From contig JADBKE010000014.1 in the NCBI GenBank assembly GCA_014896535.1, positions 1 through 45,702 on the forward strand: 45,702 bases of DNA, read 5' to 3'. The DNA comes from Candidatus Fermentithermobacillaceae bacterium. GTDB taxonomy: Bacteria; Bacillota; Sulfobacillia; Fermentithermobacillales; DUSS01. The translations under genes and the position numbers were made by a program. Shown in pieces: positions 1 through 8,555 of this stretch. The stretch's first letter is position 1. The number at the start of each line of letters is the position of its first letter. Below the pieces are notes generated by a model that saw nothing but the letters and a program-made list of their open reading frames with translations, had not been told where the DNA came from and ran no database searches.

Positions 1-344
1 GCGCATTCTTCTCAACACGATATGAAGCGGAAACAGTCTCGCGTGGGCGGTGGACGAGTTCACGAGATACCCGGCCGGAGTCATCTACGGCAAGGGTGTC
101 AGGCCGACATCACGCCATGGGTCATACTGCTGGCGCTCGCCAGCTTTTACCCCGCTCAACTCGTCTTCCGAAACGACGCTTTGATGCGGATGGCGCTGGC
201 CACGCCGGTTATGTTGCGACCTTCGCCTGCGCCTACTGGTTTTTTGGACGAAGGCTATGAACTGCTACCAGCGGTGGAAGTAAAATCCGGCTTCCTCGTG
301 GGCCGGGGTAAGTGTCCGCGTGTCGAGGATGGGCCGATCAGATG
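1..344. other. No gene recognised at the left edge
   Basis: About 340 bases with no convincing coding region. A plus-strand open frame at 22-468 has no recognisable motif and runs antisense through the decayed 3' end of the neighbouring mgtE copy, so I do not call it. Confidence 0.5.
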
Positions 345-1681
345 CCGGAGCGAGCCACCACTTGGCGACGGAAAAGTAGACTACGACCCCGGGAGGATCC
401 GCAATGGAGGTTACCAGGGGCGAGCTTGGCCGCACTGCGAAGGGTCCCAGCCTGTTTGGCTGAGGTGATTAACGTGGATCGCTAGACACGCACGAGGCCA
501 GCAACCAGCACGCCGACCTGCACAGCCTGGCGCTTACCCGGAAAGCGGCGACAGCCCAGATCGCACCCATGGTACGCCCTGGGAGAGCGACTTCGCAGCA
601 CAACGCGGGCCCAATCTTTGGCTTTCACGTCGCCGGTGGCAAGAGCTCTCACCATCAGAGTTGCCGACTGGGACCCTGCGTTTCCTGCGCTGTCGATGAG
701 GAGAGGAAGGACGAACACGAGAGGGACCATCTTTGCTATGGTGCCTTCGAACAGGGATATTATGTTGCCGGAAAACAAGTAAACCAGGACCAACCCCAGA
801 AGCCAGGTGACTCGGTTCTTGTAGAGAAGCCGGACCGTGGCCTCTTTCAGCGAGACCTTCAACGGGGATACGCCCGCTCCCTTGTGGAAGTCCTCGGTGG
901 TTTCTTCCCGTGCCACTTCCAGAACGTCGTCGGCGGTAACTATTCCCACCAGAACGCCCTGGGAGTCAACGACCGGCAGCGCCAGGAGGTCGTATCGCTC
1001 CATAAGTTTCGCCGCCTTCTCCCGGTCCTCGAAGGCGCTGATGCTTATGGCGGGCGACCGCATTATCCCGCGGACTTTCTCCCCGGGCGGGCTCAGCACG
1101 ATTTGCCTCAAGGACACTACCCCAACCAGGCGGGAGGCGGCGTCGGTGACGTACAGCACATTGATGGTTTCGCGACTTTGCGCCGTGCGCCTGATTTCTT
1201 CCATGGCCTGGCTTACCGTCCAGTCAGGGCGCAGTGAGACGTAGTCCGGCGTCATGAGGCGCCCGACGCTTTCCTCCGGGTAGCCCAAGAGTTCTCTGGC
1301 CTCTTTCAGCTCCTCGGGATCCAGGAGGGTCAAAAGTTTCTGGGTGACTTCAGCCGGGAGCTCCGAAAGAAGGGCAGTCCGGTCGTCGGGCGCGAGATTT
1401 TTCATGAGGCTGCGGGTCTCCTCATCGGTAAGCTCTTTGAGGAGTGAGTCCTGATCCGCGGTTTCAAGATAGGCGAATACCTCTGCGCCCAAGGTCCGGG
1501 GAAGGCATCTGAAGAGGAGCACCCGCTCGGGCTTCTCCAAATCGGAGAGGAGGTCGGCGATGTCGGCCACAGGTCGCTTGGTTAATAGCTCCTTTAGACT
1601 CGACCAATCCCTTTTAGCGATCAACTCTCTGATTTCGGTCAGCGGGTCTTGTTGAATCTTCCTTTTGACCACCTGTCTCAC
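345..1681 (-). pseudogene. mgtE: Decayed second copy of the Mg2+ transporter MgtE
   Basis: The intact reading frame (GTG at 1681, stop at 482, 399 codons) holds the MgtE N-domain, the CBS pair and the first two membrane helices, including the GNAGSQSATL motif. It closely parallels the intact copy at 1833-3173. Just after that motif, near DWARVVL, the frame is lost. Homology resumes in another frame (MGAIWAVAAF), crosses an in-frame TAA, and continues down to about position 345 with PSSPLVTSIAD and VVYFSVAKWW, matching SSSPLITSIAD and YIYFKLASWY of the intact copy. It therefore carries a frameshift, a stop, a net loss of roughly ten codons, and substitutions such as PP for IL. Helices 3-5 of the pore would be missing from the protein. 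A ribosome site (GGGGGGTG) still precedes the GTG. Several independent lesions favour real decay over one sequencing error. A truncated but expressed regulatory-domain protein remains possible. Confidence 0.8.
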
Positions 1682-1832
1682 CGACCTTCACCCCCCGTTT
1701 TTGCCCGGGTTTCATCCTGTGGTCTTTCCGATTTTTTCCCCCGGCATGTTCCAGTCCCGACTATGTCCGCGGCGCCGCAAGCGCCACCTATTTGCGCGCA
1801 CCTACATATTTGCACGGACCCTGCGGCGGTCT

Positions 1833-3173
1833 TCAAATACCCAGGTACCAGCTGGCCAACTTGAAATATATGTAAACGCCCAGGATGTCAGCTATCGATG
1901 TGATGAGAGGTGAGCTGGACGCCGCAGGGTCGAAACCCAGCTTACCCAGGAGCACAGGCACGGTGATTCCTATGAGGCTCGAAATCGTCACGATGACCAC
2001 TCCGCTCAGGGCGACCACTATACCCACGGAATTGCCACCCTGGAGGATGCTGGGTCCCAACACCGCAAGTCCCACGGTCAAACCGAGCAAAAAGGATATG
2101 CCCAGCTCCTTCAAAACCAGGACAAACCAATCCCTGTACTCCGCGTCTCCGGTAGCCAGGTCCCGAATGACCAGTGTAGCGGATTGGGCGCCCGCATTGC
2201 CACCGCAGCCGATCAAAAGCGGAAGGAAGGAGACCAGCGCCAAAACTTTCGAAATCGCGTGCTCAAACCTGGATATGATTCCAGCTGCCACGAGGTCGAC
2301 GAATATGAGGCTTACGAGCCATCCTATCCGGTTTTTAAAGAGAATCGAAAGCCCGGCGTTGCTGAAGCTCACCCTCAAAGGATTCACGCCGGCTCCTTTG
2401 TGAAAGTCCTCGGTCGCTTCTTCGCTGGCCAACTCGAGGATGTCGTCGCCGGTCACGATTCCCACGAGGACGCCGTCCGAGTCTACGACGGGGAGCACGA
2501 ACAGGCCATGTCGTTCCATCGTTTTCGAGGCCTCTTCCCGGTCGGCGAAAGCGGACAAACTCACCACGGGGGTAGTCATGATTTCAGCTACAACTTGGCT
2601 CGGTTCTGCCAGGACGAGCTCGCGCAACGATACAACACCTAAGAGATGCCAGTCCCGGTCGGTGACATATGCCACGTTAATGGTCTCGCGGTCCTGGCCC
2701 ATCTTCCGTATGTGCTCCATGGCTGTCTGGACAGTCCAATCTGGGCGAATGGCCACGTAATCCGGGGTCATCAACCGTCCGACGCTTTCCTCGGGATACC
2801 CCAGAAGCTCCCGAGCTTCCTCAAGATCCTCGGGACTGAGCAGGTTGAGGAGCTTTTGCGTGACGCGACCCGGCAGTTCCTCTAGAAGCGCTGTCCTGTC
2901 GTCGGGACGGAGGCTGGCCATTAGATGGCGGGTCTCCTCGTCGGTGAGTTCCGTGAGGAGGTTCCTCTGAACCGTCGAATCGAACTCGGAAAACACGTCC
3001 GCCGCAATATCCCTGGGCAGCAGACGGAAGAGCAGTACCCTGGACTGCTTGTCGAGCTCCGTGAGAAGGTCGGCTATGTCCGGCACTCGCCATCGAGCTA
3101 TTTTGTCTCGAAGGCGGGACCAGTCCCTGTTTTTGATGAGCTCCTGAATTTCGGGTATGTCGAATTCGGCCAC
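1833..3173 (-). CDS. mgtE: Mg2+ transporter MgtE
   Basis: Intact 446-residue MgtE, a homodimeric Mg2+ channel of the cytoplasmic membrane gated by intracellular Mg2+. The MgtE_N superhelical domain covers about residues 10-125 and a CBS pair about 130-255. Five membrane helices follow, starting near GWLVSLIFVDL. The pore-lining GNAGAQSATL and the SSPLITSIAD segment with the conserved Asp are both present. Length is normal for the family. The start is GTG at 3173, preceded by a strong ribosome site (GAGGAGGG) about 9 nt upstream. The decayed paralogue lies 152 nt downstream on the same strand, so the pair arose by tandem duplication. I saw no convincing M-box (ykoK) riboswitch in the 400 nt upstream. 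Confidence 0.95.
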   Translation of the reverse strand: MAEFDIPEIQELIKNRDWSRLRDKIARWRVPDIADLLTELDKQSRVLLFRLLPRDIAADVFSEFDSTVQRNLLTELTDEETRHLMASLRPDDRTALLEELPGRVTQKLLNLLSPEDLEEARELLGYPEESVGRLMTPDYVAIRPDWTVQTAMEHIRKMGQDRETINVAYVTDRDWHLLGVVSLRELVLAEPSQVVAEIMTTPVVSLSAFADREEASKTMERHGLFVLPVVDSDGVLVGIVTGDDILELASEEATEDFHKGAGVNPLRVSFSNAGLSILFKNRIGWLVSLIFVDLVAAGIISRFEHAISKVLALVSFLPLLIGCGGNAGAQSATLVIRDLATGDAEYRDWFVLVLKELGISFLLGLTVGLAVLGPSILQGGNSVGIVVALSGVVIVTISSLIGITVPVLLGKLGFDPAASSSPLITSIADILGVYIYFKLASWYLGI

Positions 3174-3580
3174 GACCCAGCCCTCCTCAGCAACAGGATA
3201 CCCGCTCGTTGAGCCTGATGGCTCGTTTGCCAGGGTTACGTTTTGAAGTTCTAAGGTGGTCCGCGCGCTGGGCCCTCGCCCTCAGCGGCATCCAGGACGC
3301 TCACCCATGGAAGAGGCCTTGGGGACCAGCGTTGAGGATCAAAACGAGGATAGCAGAAAGGGCACGCCGGGAGAAGACTGAATAAGGATAAAAAAGGCCA
3401 CATCATTCCGACATACGCGACCCGAAGAGGATTCCCCGAAGGGTACCCAGACCGACGACACTTCGATGACCCCCTGCACGGTGCGGTGAGGAAGGTGTAC
3501 GGGGGAAGGCGGTAGGTGCGGTAAGTGTCGGGAAGAATGTGTCGACGGAAAGGAGCGTAGGCCTCGTGCTGGTCCGTGAG
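3174..3580. other. Intergenic region, no gene seen
   Basis: About 400 nt between the mgtE start and the end of the Nudix gene. It should contain the mgtE promoter. No reading frame, tRNA or clear riboswitch core was recognised. Confidence 0.4.
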
Positions 3581-4123
3581 CTACCGGAGGCCGCTTCGGA
3601 GAAGTTTCTCTACAATTGGCTTATCCGCCGGGGCGAAGCAGTATCGAGGTAGATCGGGGATTTTCACCCAGCGGGATGGCGGGTTTTCCGCCTGGCTTGT
3701 TCTCACTACCCCCGGGCTGGGATCATGCACGGTTTGAGCTTGGCCGTGCGGTGTTCCTAGCACGCCTTTTGTGCTCCTCGGAGGTTCTCCGGCATCCCCC
3801 GGTTTCGTGTCCACAGGCCGGCAGCGATAGGCGAGGAGAAGTACCGGCCCGTGGGGGTAGACGTGATAGACTACTCGGAAGATGTCCTCGACCTCCACGT
3901 TTAGCCCGAGTTCCTCCCGGAGTTCCCTGGCCAAACACTCCTCGGGGCTTTCCCCGCGCTCGAGCTTTCCTCCGGGAAACTCCCATAGTCCCTCGAGGGC
4001 ACCTGCCGTCCTCCTGGCGATCAAGACGGCATCATCTTCATAAACGACGCCTGCTGTAACGATGAGCGGGTAACCATCCTGCCTAAACCCGGTCAAACGC
4101 CCCTCATCCTTCCTGGATTTCAA
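3581..4123 (-). CDS. mutT: MutT-type Nudix hydrolase (probable 8-oxo-dGTP diphosphatase)
   Basis: The protein starts its fold with VTAGVVYEDDAVLIARR and GLWEFPGGKLERGES, and carries a complete Nudix box, GX5EX7REUXEEXGU, at GGKLERGESPEECLARELREELGL (split here only for naming). This arrangement is typical of MutT/NudG enzymes that hydrolyse oxidised dNTPs to the monophosphate. The core is about 130 residues. Between the last strands there is a low-complexity insert of about 40 residues (GDAGEPPRSTKGVLG and following) before the terminal WVKIPDLPRY segment, which is unusual. The start is uncertain: TTG at 4123 opens the longest frame, but a TTG near 4096 sits behind a better ribosome site (AGGAAGG). 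It lies 54 nt downstream of the nitroreductase on the same strand, so the two may be cotranscribed. Substrate preference is inferred from family resemblance. Confidence 0.85.
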   Translation of the reverse strand: MKSRKDEGRLTGFRQDGYPLIVTAGVVYEDDAVLIARRTAGALEGLWEFPGGKLERGESPEECLARELREELGLNVEVEDIFRVVYHVYPHGPVLLLAYRCRPVDTKPGDAGEPPRSTKGVLGTPHGQAQTVHDPSPGVVRTSQAENPPSRWVKIPDLPRYCFAPADKPIVEKLLRSGLR

Positions 4124-4177
4124 GAGTCGAGATTTCCCAAGTCGAGCAGTCTCGAATTTACCCGGGGTTCACCCAAT

Positions 4178-4675
4178 CTACGCAGGCCAGGTTTCGCTCG
4201 GGAAAAGCTCTTCCTTCGATTTACGGCCTCGCATCACACCTTCGGTAGCGGGGATCCCGATGGGGAGCAGGCACACCACGCTGACGGAATCGGGGATGCC
4301 TAGAATCTCTTTGACTTTTGCTTCCGAGAAAGCGCCGATCCAGCAGGTCCCGAGTCCTTCCGCCGTAGCTGCCAAGGTCATATGGTCCATGGCGATAGCT
4401 ACGTCTACGAAAGCGTAGCGGCGCTGGGGATTTGTGGCACAGCCCACGATGATGACGCCGGCATCACCCACGAAGGACTGGTTATTGCAGGCCTGAGCCA
4501 GCTCGCGCCTGCGCTTTTCGTCTTTGACCACGATGAACTTATACTCCTGGCGGTTTCCCGCCGATGGGGCGAGTCTTGCTGCCTCGAGAATCCTGGCCAG
4601 TGATTCTTCGGGTACAGGTTCGTTTTTATATGCCCTTATGGACCTCCTCGTTCGGATAGCTTCGAAGACGTCCAT
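4178..4675 (-). CDS. Nitroreductase-family flavoprotein
   Basis: A 165-residue FMN-dependent NAD(P)H oxidoreductase of the nitroreductase superfamily. It begins MDVFEAIRTRRSIRAYKNEPVP, with the RRSIR motif that contacts FMN phosphate, then APSAGNRQ (flavin/substrate loop), DVAIAMDHMTLAA and GLGTCWIG, the last also lining the FMN site. It is shorter than the classical NfsB type of about 217 residues and matches the compact clostridial subgroup. I chose ATG at 4675 because the AAGGAG site is about 9 nt upstream. A GTG at 4684 opens the frame but nearly overlaps that site. The physiological substrate cannot be deduced. No ferredoxin domain is fused. Confidence 0.88.
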   Translation of the reverse strand: MDVFEAIRTRRSIRAYKNEPVPEESLARILEAARLAPSAGNRQEYKFIVVKDEKRRRELAQACNNQSFVGDAGVIIVGCATNPQRRYAFVDVAIAMDHMTLAATAEGLGTCWIGAFSEAKVKEILGIPDSVSVVCLLPIGIPATEGVMRGRKSKEELFPSETWPA

Positions 4676-5117
4676 GGAACTCACTCTCCTTCTCCTGAAT
4701 TTTACTCTTAAATCACGGGCGAGCGGTCAAAGAGCGGAGCCACGGCGACCGCCCGGAGCTGGTCACCGTACGCGGTGCTGGGCTTCGAGATCACCTCCGG
4801 AGGGAGTTCTGGATCGCGCCGGCCAGTTCCTCCTCGCTTTCCGGAAAGAGCTCGTGCACGACAAGAAGCAGCACTGCCGGAGTATGCTAAGACATGAGCG
4901 CCGGTGTGGTGGTTTGAGAGGTTTGAGTCTTAGGCCGTTGAATACGGGCAACAATGACGGTGCGAAAGTTTTTGCAGTACTAGGACGTGGCCCGACCGTT
5001 GGCGAAACTTAGCGAAGCTCGAAAGCGGCAGGGGAGGGATCGGGACTGCACCGCCCGACTTCACCGGGGGTACGAAGGCGTGGGATGAAACTGACCGGAC
5101 AGGCGAGGTGACCTAGA
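4676..5117. other. Divergent intergenic region, no gene seen
   Basis: About 440 nt between the divergently oriented nitroreductase and radical SAM genes. It presumably carries promoters for both. No coding region or RNA motif was recognised. Confidence 0.4.
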
Positions 5118-6173
5118 TTGCCTGGCAAACACTACCGGCGAGACGACGAGTTTACCGTGAGGAGCATGCCCCCGTCCTATAGTGGCCTTTCCAGGGATGT
5201 TCTTATGGAGAGGGTTGAGAAAGCTTGGAAACTGGCGTCTCCTTGTGTGCTTTGTGGGCGGAAGTGTCTCGTCGAACGGGCCGAAGACCCCGGAGAAGAC
5301 AGCGGAAGAGGTCGGGAAGGGGTGTTTCGAGGCGAGTCTCCGGCTGAACTAGGGGGCGAAGTCCCTGATAGAACCGAAAGAAGACGCCGGGTCGGCGTAT
5401 GCAGGACGGGAAGGAGGGCCGTGGTATCAAGTTACGGTCCTCACTTTGGAGAAGAGCCTCCCATAACGGGCCGGCGGGGATCGGGAACGATTTTCTTTTC
5501 TTACTGCAATCTCAAGTGCATCTTCTGCCAGAACTATGAGATAGCGCACCTGGGCGAGGGAAGGGAAGTTCGGGACGAGGAACTCGCCGCCATCATGCTG
5601 GAGCTCCAAGAAATGGGTTGTCACAACATCAACCTCGTCTCGCCGACTCATGTGGTCCCGCAAATCCTTTCCGCCCTGGTCATTGCAGTTGGGCAGGGAT
5701 TGAGAATTCCCCTTGTATACAACACCGGAGGCTACGATACCGTTGAAGCCCTTAAATTGCTCGACGGGATAGTGGACATCTACATGCCCGATATGAAGTA
5801 CGGCACCCGCCAAGCTGCGGAAAAATACTCCCTGGCACCCAACTACCCCGAGGTGAACTTCGCCGCGGTCAAAGAGATGCACCGGCAGGTGGGAGACCTG
5901 GTCACGGATGAACTGGGTATCGCGGTGCGAGGCCTGCTGGTAAGGCACTTGGTTCTTCCGGGTAATCTCGCGGGTACCGAGATCGTAATGAAGTTTATCG
6001 CGGAAGAAATCAGTAAAGATACCTACGTGAACATCATGGACCAGTACAGGCCGTACTACAAAGCTGTGGGCGATCCCGTGCTGGGGCGCCGCATAACGAG
6101 GGAAGAATACCGGGAGGCGCTCAGGATCGCTCGGGAAGCGGGATTGACGCGAGTAATGCAGTTCTGCGATTGA
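5118..6173 (+). CDS. Radical SAM protein of the PflX / pyruvate-formate-lyase-activating-like family
   Basis: A 351-residue radical SAM enzyme. The CX3CX2C cluster motif is C130-NLK-C134-IF-C137, inside GTIFFSYCNLKCIFCQNYE, which is characteristic of the uncharacterised PflX (COG1313) branch. Four further cysteines lie N-terminal (C43, C46, C50, C95), as in the family's CxxCxxxC...GxC element. Between C50 and C95 there is a charged insert of about 40 residues rich in E, G and R that the compact family members lack. Conserved GPHFGEEPP, NLVSPTHVVPQI and VYNTGGYD follow. The start is TTG at 5118, about 7 nt after GAGGTGA. Family substrates are largely unknown, and the 'formate-lyase activating' label should be read as homology only. 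No glycyl-radical enzyme is encoded nearby. Confidence 0.85.
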   Translation: MPGKHYRRDDEFTVRSMPPSYSGLSRDVLMERVEKAWKLASPCVLCGRKCLVERAEDPGEDSGRGREGVFRGESPAELGGEVPDRTERRRRVGVCRTGRRAVVSSYGPHFGEEPPITGRRGSGTIFFSYCNLKCIFCQNYEIAHLGEGREVRDEELAAIMLELQEMGCHNINLVSPTHVVPQILSALVIAVGQGLRIPLVYNTGGYDTVEALKLLDGIVDIYMPDMKYGTRQAAEKYSLAPNYPEVNFAAVKEMHRQVGDLVTDELGIAVRGLLVRHLVLPGNLAGTEIVMKFIAEEISKDTYVNIMDQYRPYYKAVGDPVLGRRITREEYREALRIAREAGLTRVMQFCD

Positions 6174-6263
6174 CGCGTTCGCCGGCCGGCCGGACCCGCG
6201 GGCCGTGGGAGCCCGGCCCGGTGACCGGCCCCGCGTTGGCGGTCGTATCCCCCTGCAACCCCT

Positions 6264-6959
6264 TTATACTGCTGATATGCCGCTATTGGGCTGCCACATC
6301 TTTTGATCGGCCTCCCTGCGCACGGCCACATAAATCCGGTCATTGGGTGAAAAGCGGTCGTCGAGCACCACTTCAATGGCAGCTGAAAAGCGTACTCCCT
6401 TATCCATAATTGGGGCAAGCCGTTCGGCGATGGTCGCGCGGATGTATCCGATGCCAGCTCCCATGAAGTCCCTCACCGAGATGGCGTTGGGGTCGTAAGG
6501 GTTGGCGGGTTCCCTCACGAGGAATGCAGGTTGTCCCGCCTTCAGGCGTTTCAGCCCCAGGGGATCACCGTGGTGCGGACCCACCACTCTGGTTATGAAC
6601 TGGGGGGCCTCTTCGTAAAACTTGTACACCTTAGAGAAGTCGGCACCGAGCGCTGCTCCAAAGAGGAGACCCAAGCGGTGCTCGGGCTTGAAGGCGGCGA
6701 ACATGGCCTCGGCCAGGGCGTTGAGGAGCCTTTCCCTGGGAACGAACTCGCAGCAGATCTGGACGAACGAATTGTGCCATTCCTTCACCTCCGCTAGCAC
6801 CTGAACGCCTGCCAGAAGCGCCCCGCACCTGATCAAAGATACTCCCTGAAGCACACGGCAAAGGTCTACCGCGATGCCTGGGTCGAACTCGCCCCTGGAA
6901 TCAACCGGGATTCCTTTCAAAAAACCCTTTTCTATGATTGCGCTGAGCATGTTAAGCAC
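6264..6959 (-). CDS. HIRAN-domain protein
   Basis: A 231-residue protein. Residues about 122-200 form a HIRAN-like domain: RVVGPHHGDP, then LKAGQPAFLVREPANPYDPNAISV, then GAGIGYIRATIAERLAP. The REPxNPYDPNAI core and the GYI segment are diagnostic. HIRAN domains bind single-stranded 3' DNA ends in eukaryotic HLTF; in bacteria they occur alone or fused to helicases and nucleases. The first 120 residues contain the Cys pair ICCEF and no domain I can name. The start is GTG at 6959 with GAGAGG about 9 nt upstream, and an internal ATG follows three codons later. It is convergent with the radical SAM gene and flanked by a long upstream gap, so it appears monocistronic. A role in DNA repair or replication stress is inference. 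Confidence 0.75.
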   Translation of the reverse strand: MLNMLSAIIEKGFLKGIPVDSRGEFDPGIAVDLCRVLQGVSLIRCGALLAGVQVLAEVKEWHNSFVQICCEFVPRERLLNALAEAMFAAFKPEHRLGLLFGAALGADFSKVYKFYEEAPQFITRVVGPHHGDPLGLKRLKAGQPAFLVREPANPYDPNAISVRDFMGAGIGYIRATIAERLAPIMDKGVRFSAAIEVVLDDRFSPNDRIYVAVRREADQKMWQPNSGISAV

Positions 6960-7481
6960 GTCGGTTCATCCTCTCGTCTCTGGCTGACTGAACTTGTGAG
7001 AATAAGTGGGCAACAAGTCTCCCTTCGATAATCCATTCCGGCCCACGGACGGTTTTTGCACGAAAGCAGGTGACACCACGCGCACCAAGGTCCCTCATAA
7101 TTCCGCTAGCTCGAGACACGTTGTTAGCACCCGGTAAGGACTACGGGAACGGTGGGTAGTTCGCCGCTAGCTTTAACGGATTTCCTGTCACTCGTACATT
7201 AGTCATCAGGTAACACTGAGTTGATGCCAGGTTAATGTTTTTCACGTATAAGTTTCTTTGCAAACACCCTGGAAGGTGTTGTGGCAACTGGTTGCAGTTG
7301 AAGTGTCGCGAAGGTTTCTTCCCGGTCGCGAGGCGGGGACCGTGAGGGAGATGGCCACGGCAAGTTGCATCGGAAGTGCCACGGAAGCTCCTTCCGAGCT
7401 TCATCGTACTGCCGTGCTGAGGAATCCTCGTGTATGATGAAACCGGTTTGCAGGAGCAAGTCACATTCGGGGGGAACGACC
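6960..7481. promoter_or_regulatory. Long intergenic region upstream of the ABC operon, with an inverted repeat
   Basis: About 520 nt without a convincing gene; short minus-strand frames have no ribosome site or motif. A small inverted repeat at about 7264-7281, AACACC-ctgga-AGGTGTT, could be an operator or hairpin. It sits about 200 nt before the ABC ATPase start. I could not place a -35/-10 pair with confidence. Confidence 0.3.
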
Positions 7482-8441
7482 ATGCTTTTATCAGTACGGG
7501 GCGTAACGAAGGACTACGGCAAGCGCAGGGCTGTGGACAACGTAAGCTTCGAGGTCGAGAAAGGCGAGATCTTCGGACTTTTGGGGCCGAACGGGGCGGG
7601 AAAGACCACCCTCGTATCGATGATATCGGGCCTTATTAGGCCGCTCACCGGCGATATACTCCTAGACGGAAAGAGCGTCCTGCGCGAACCCATGGAGGTA
7701 AAGCGCAGGCTGGGTGTGGTTCCGCAGGACATAGCACTCTATCCGAGCCTGACCGCTGTGGAAAACCTCCAGTTCTGGGCCAGAATGCAGGATGTCCCAG
7801 CCCGGGAAGAGTCAGCCCGCATCGAACGCGTGCTGGGAATCACCGGGCTATCGGAGCGGCGAAAGGACAGGGTGGCGACGTTCTCGGGGGGCATGAAACG
7901 CAGGCTCAACATCGCCGTCGCGCTCTTACATAATCCTCTTCTGTTAATCCTCGACGAACCTACCGTGGGCGTGGACCCGCAATCGAGAACGCATATCCTT
8001 GATACTGTCGCGGACCTTGCAAAACAGGGGCTCACCGTCCTCTTCACCAGTCACTACATGGAAGAAGTCGAGCATCTGTGCGGGCGCGTGGCGGTGATGG
8101 ACGAAGGGAAAATCATCGCCCAGGGCACCGTGACGGAGCTCAAAAGGATCGTGGGCGAGATGGACGAGGTGTCGGTGAACGTGACGAAATTGGGCGCAAA
8201 CCTGGTGGGAGGTGCTGGAGACGACTTCTACGCCCAGGCAAAACAAGAGGTGCCCGGCCTCGTAGATTTGAGGATGAATGACGAAGAGATAGTTGCCTAC
8301 ACGCAGTCAAGCTCCCAGCTTCTCCCCGCCCTCCTCGCGTTTCTCGTTTCGAGGGGCTTCAAGATTCAGTCCGTGAGCGTGAAGGAGCCCAGTCTGGAGG
8401 CGGTGTTTCTGAAACTCACGGGCAAGAGACTCCGGGACTGA
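7482..8441 (+). CDS. ABC transporter ATP-binding protein (ABC-2 / DrrA-CcmA type)
   Basis: A 319-residue ATPase that powers the two ABC-2 permeases encoded next. Walker A is GPNGAGKT at 35-42, the Q-loop is at Q82, the signature is FSGGMKRR at about 134-141, Walker B is LLILDEPTVGVDP, and the switch His is in FTSHYMEE. The C-terminal 80 residues, after VTELKRIVG, match the accessory domain common in DrrA/NodI-like ATPases. The chosen ATG at 7482 follows GGGGGGAA by about 6 nt; the open frame extends upstream but without homology. Family members export drugs, lipids, antibiotics or polysaccharides, and the substrate is not predictable here. The next gene starts about 115 nt downstream. Confidence 0.95.
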   Translation: MLLSVRGVTKDYGKRRAVDNVSFEVEKGEIFGLLGPNGAGKTTLVSMISGLIRPLTGDILLDGKSVLREPMEVKRRLGVVPQDIALYPSLTAVENLQFWARMQDVPAREESARIERVLGITGLSERRKDRVATFSGGMKRRLNIAVALLHNPLLLILDEPTVGVDPQSRTHILDTVADLAKQGLTVLFTSHYMEEVEHLCGRVAVMDEGKIIAQGTVTELKRIVGEMDEVSVNVTKLGANLVGGAGDDFYAQAKQEVPGLVDLRMNDEEIVAYTQSSSQLLPALLAFLVSRGFKIQSVSVKEPSLEAVFLKLTGKRLRD

Positions 8442-8555
8442 TTGCCACCGATTTCAGGGGCAGGCGCGGCAGCCCGATGTGCGTCACTTTGGAGCAAAAG
8501 ACTCTGGGACTGAGCGTGACTGATTGCAGGTGAGAAAGCGAAGGAGGTGCGGTGT

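Noticed and set aside
22-468. 148-codon plus-strand frame at the left edge
   Set aside because: It is antisense to recognisable mgtE remnants and has no motif or supported start.
3174-3580. M-box (ykoK) Mg2+ riboswitch upstream of mgtE
   Set aside because: A GGTGAGCGTCCTGGA string on the minus strand is vaguely similar to the conserved 5' part, but the other conserved blocks could not be found.
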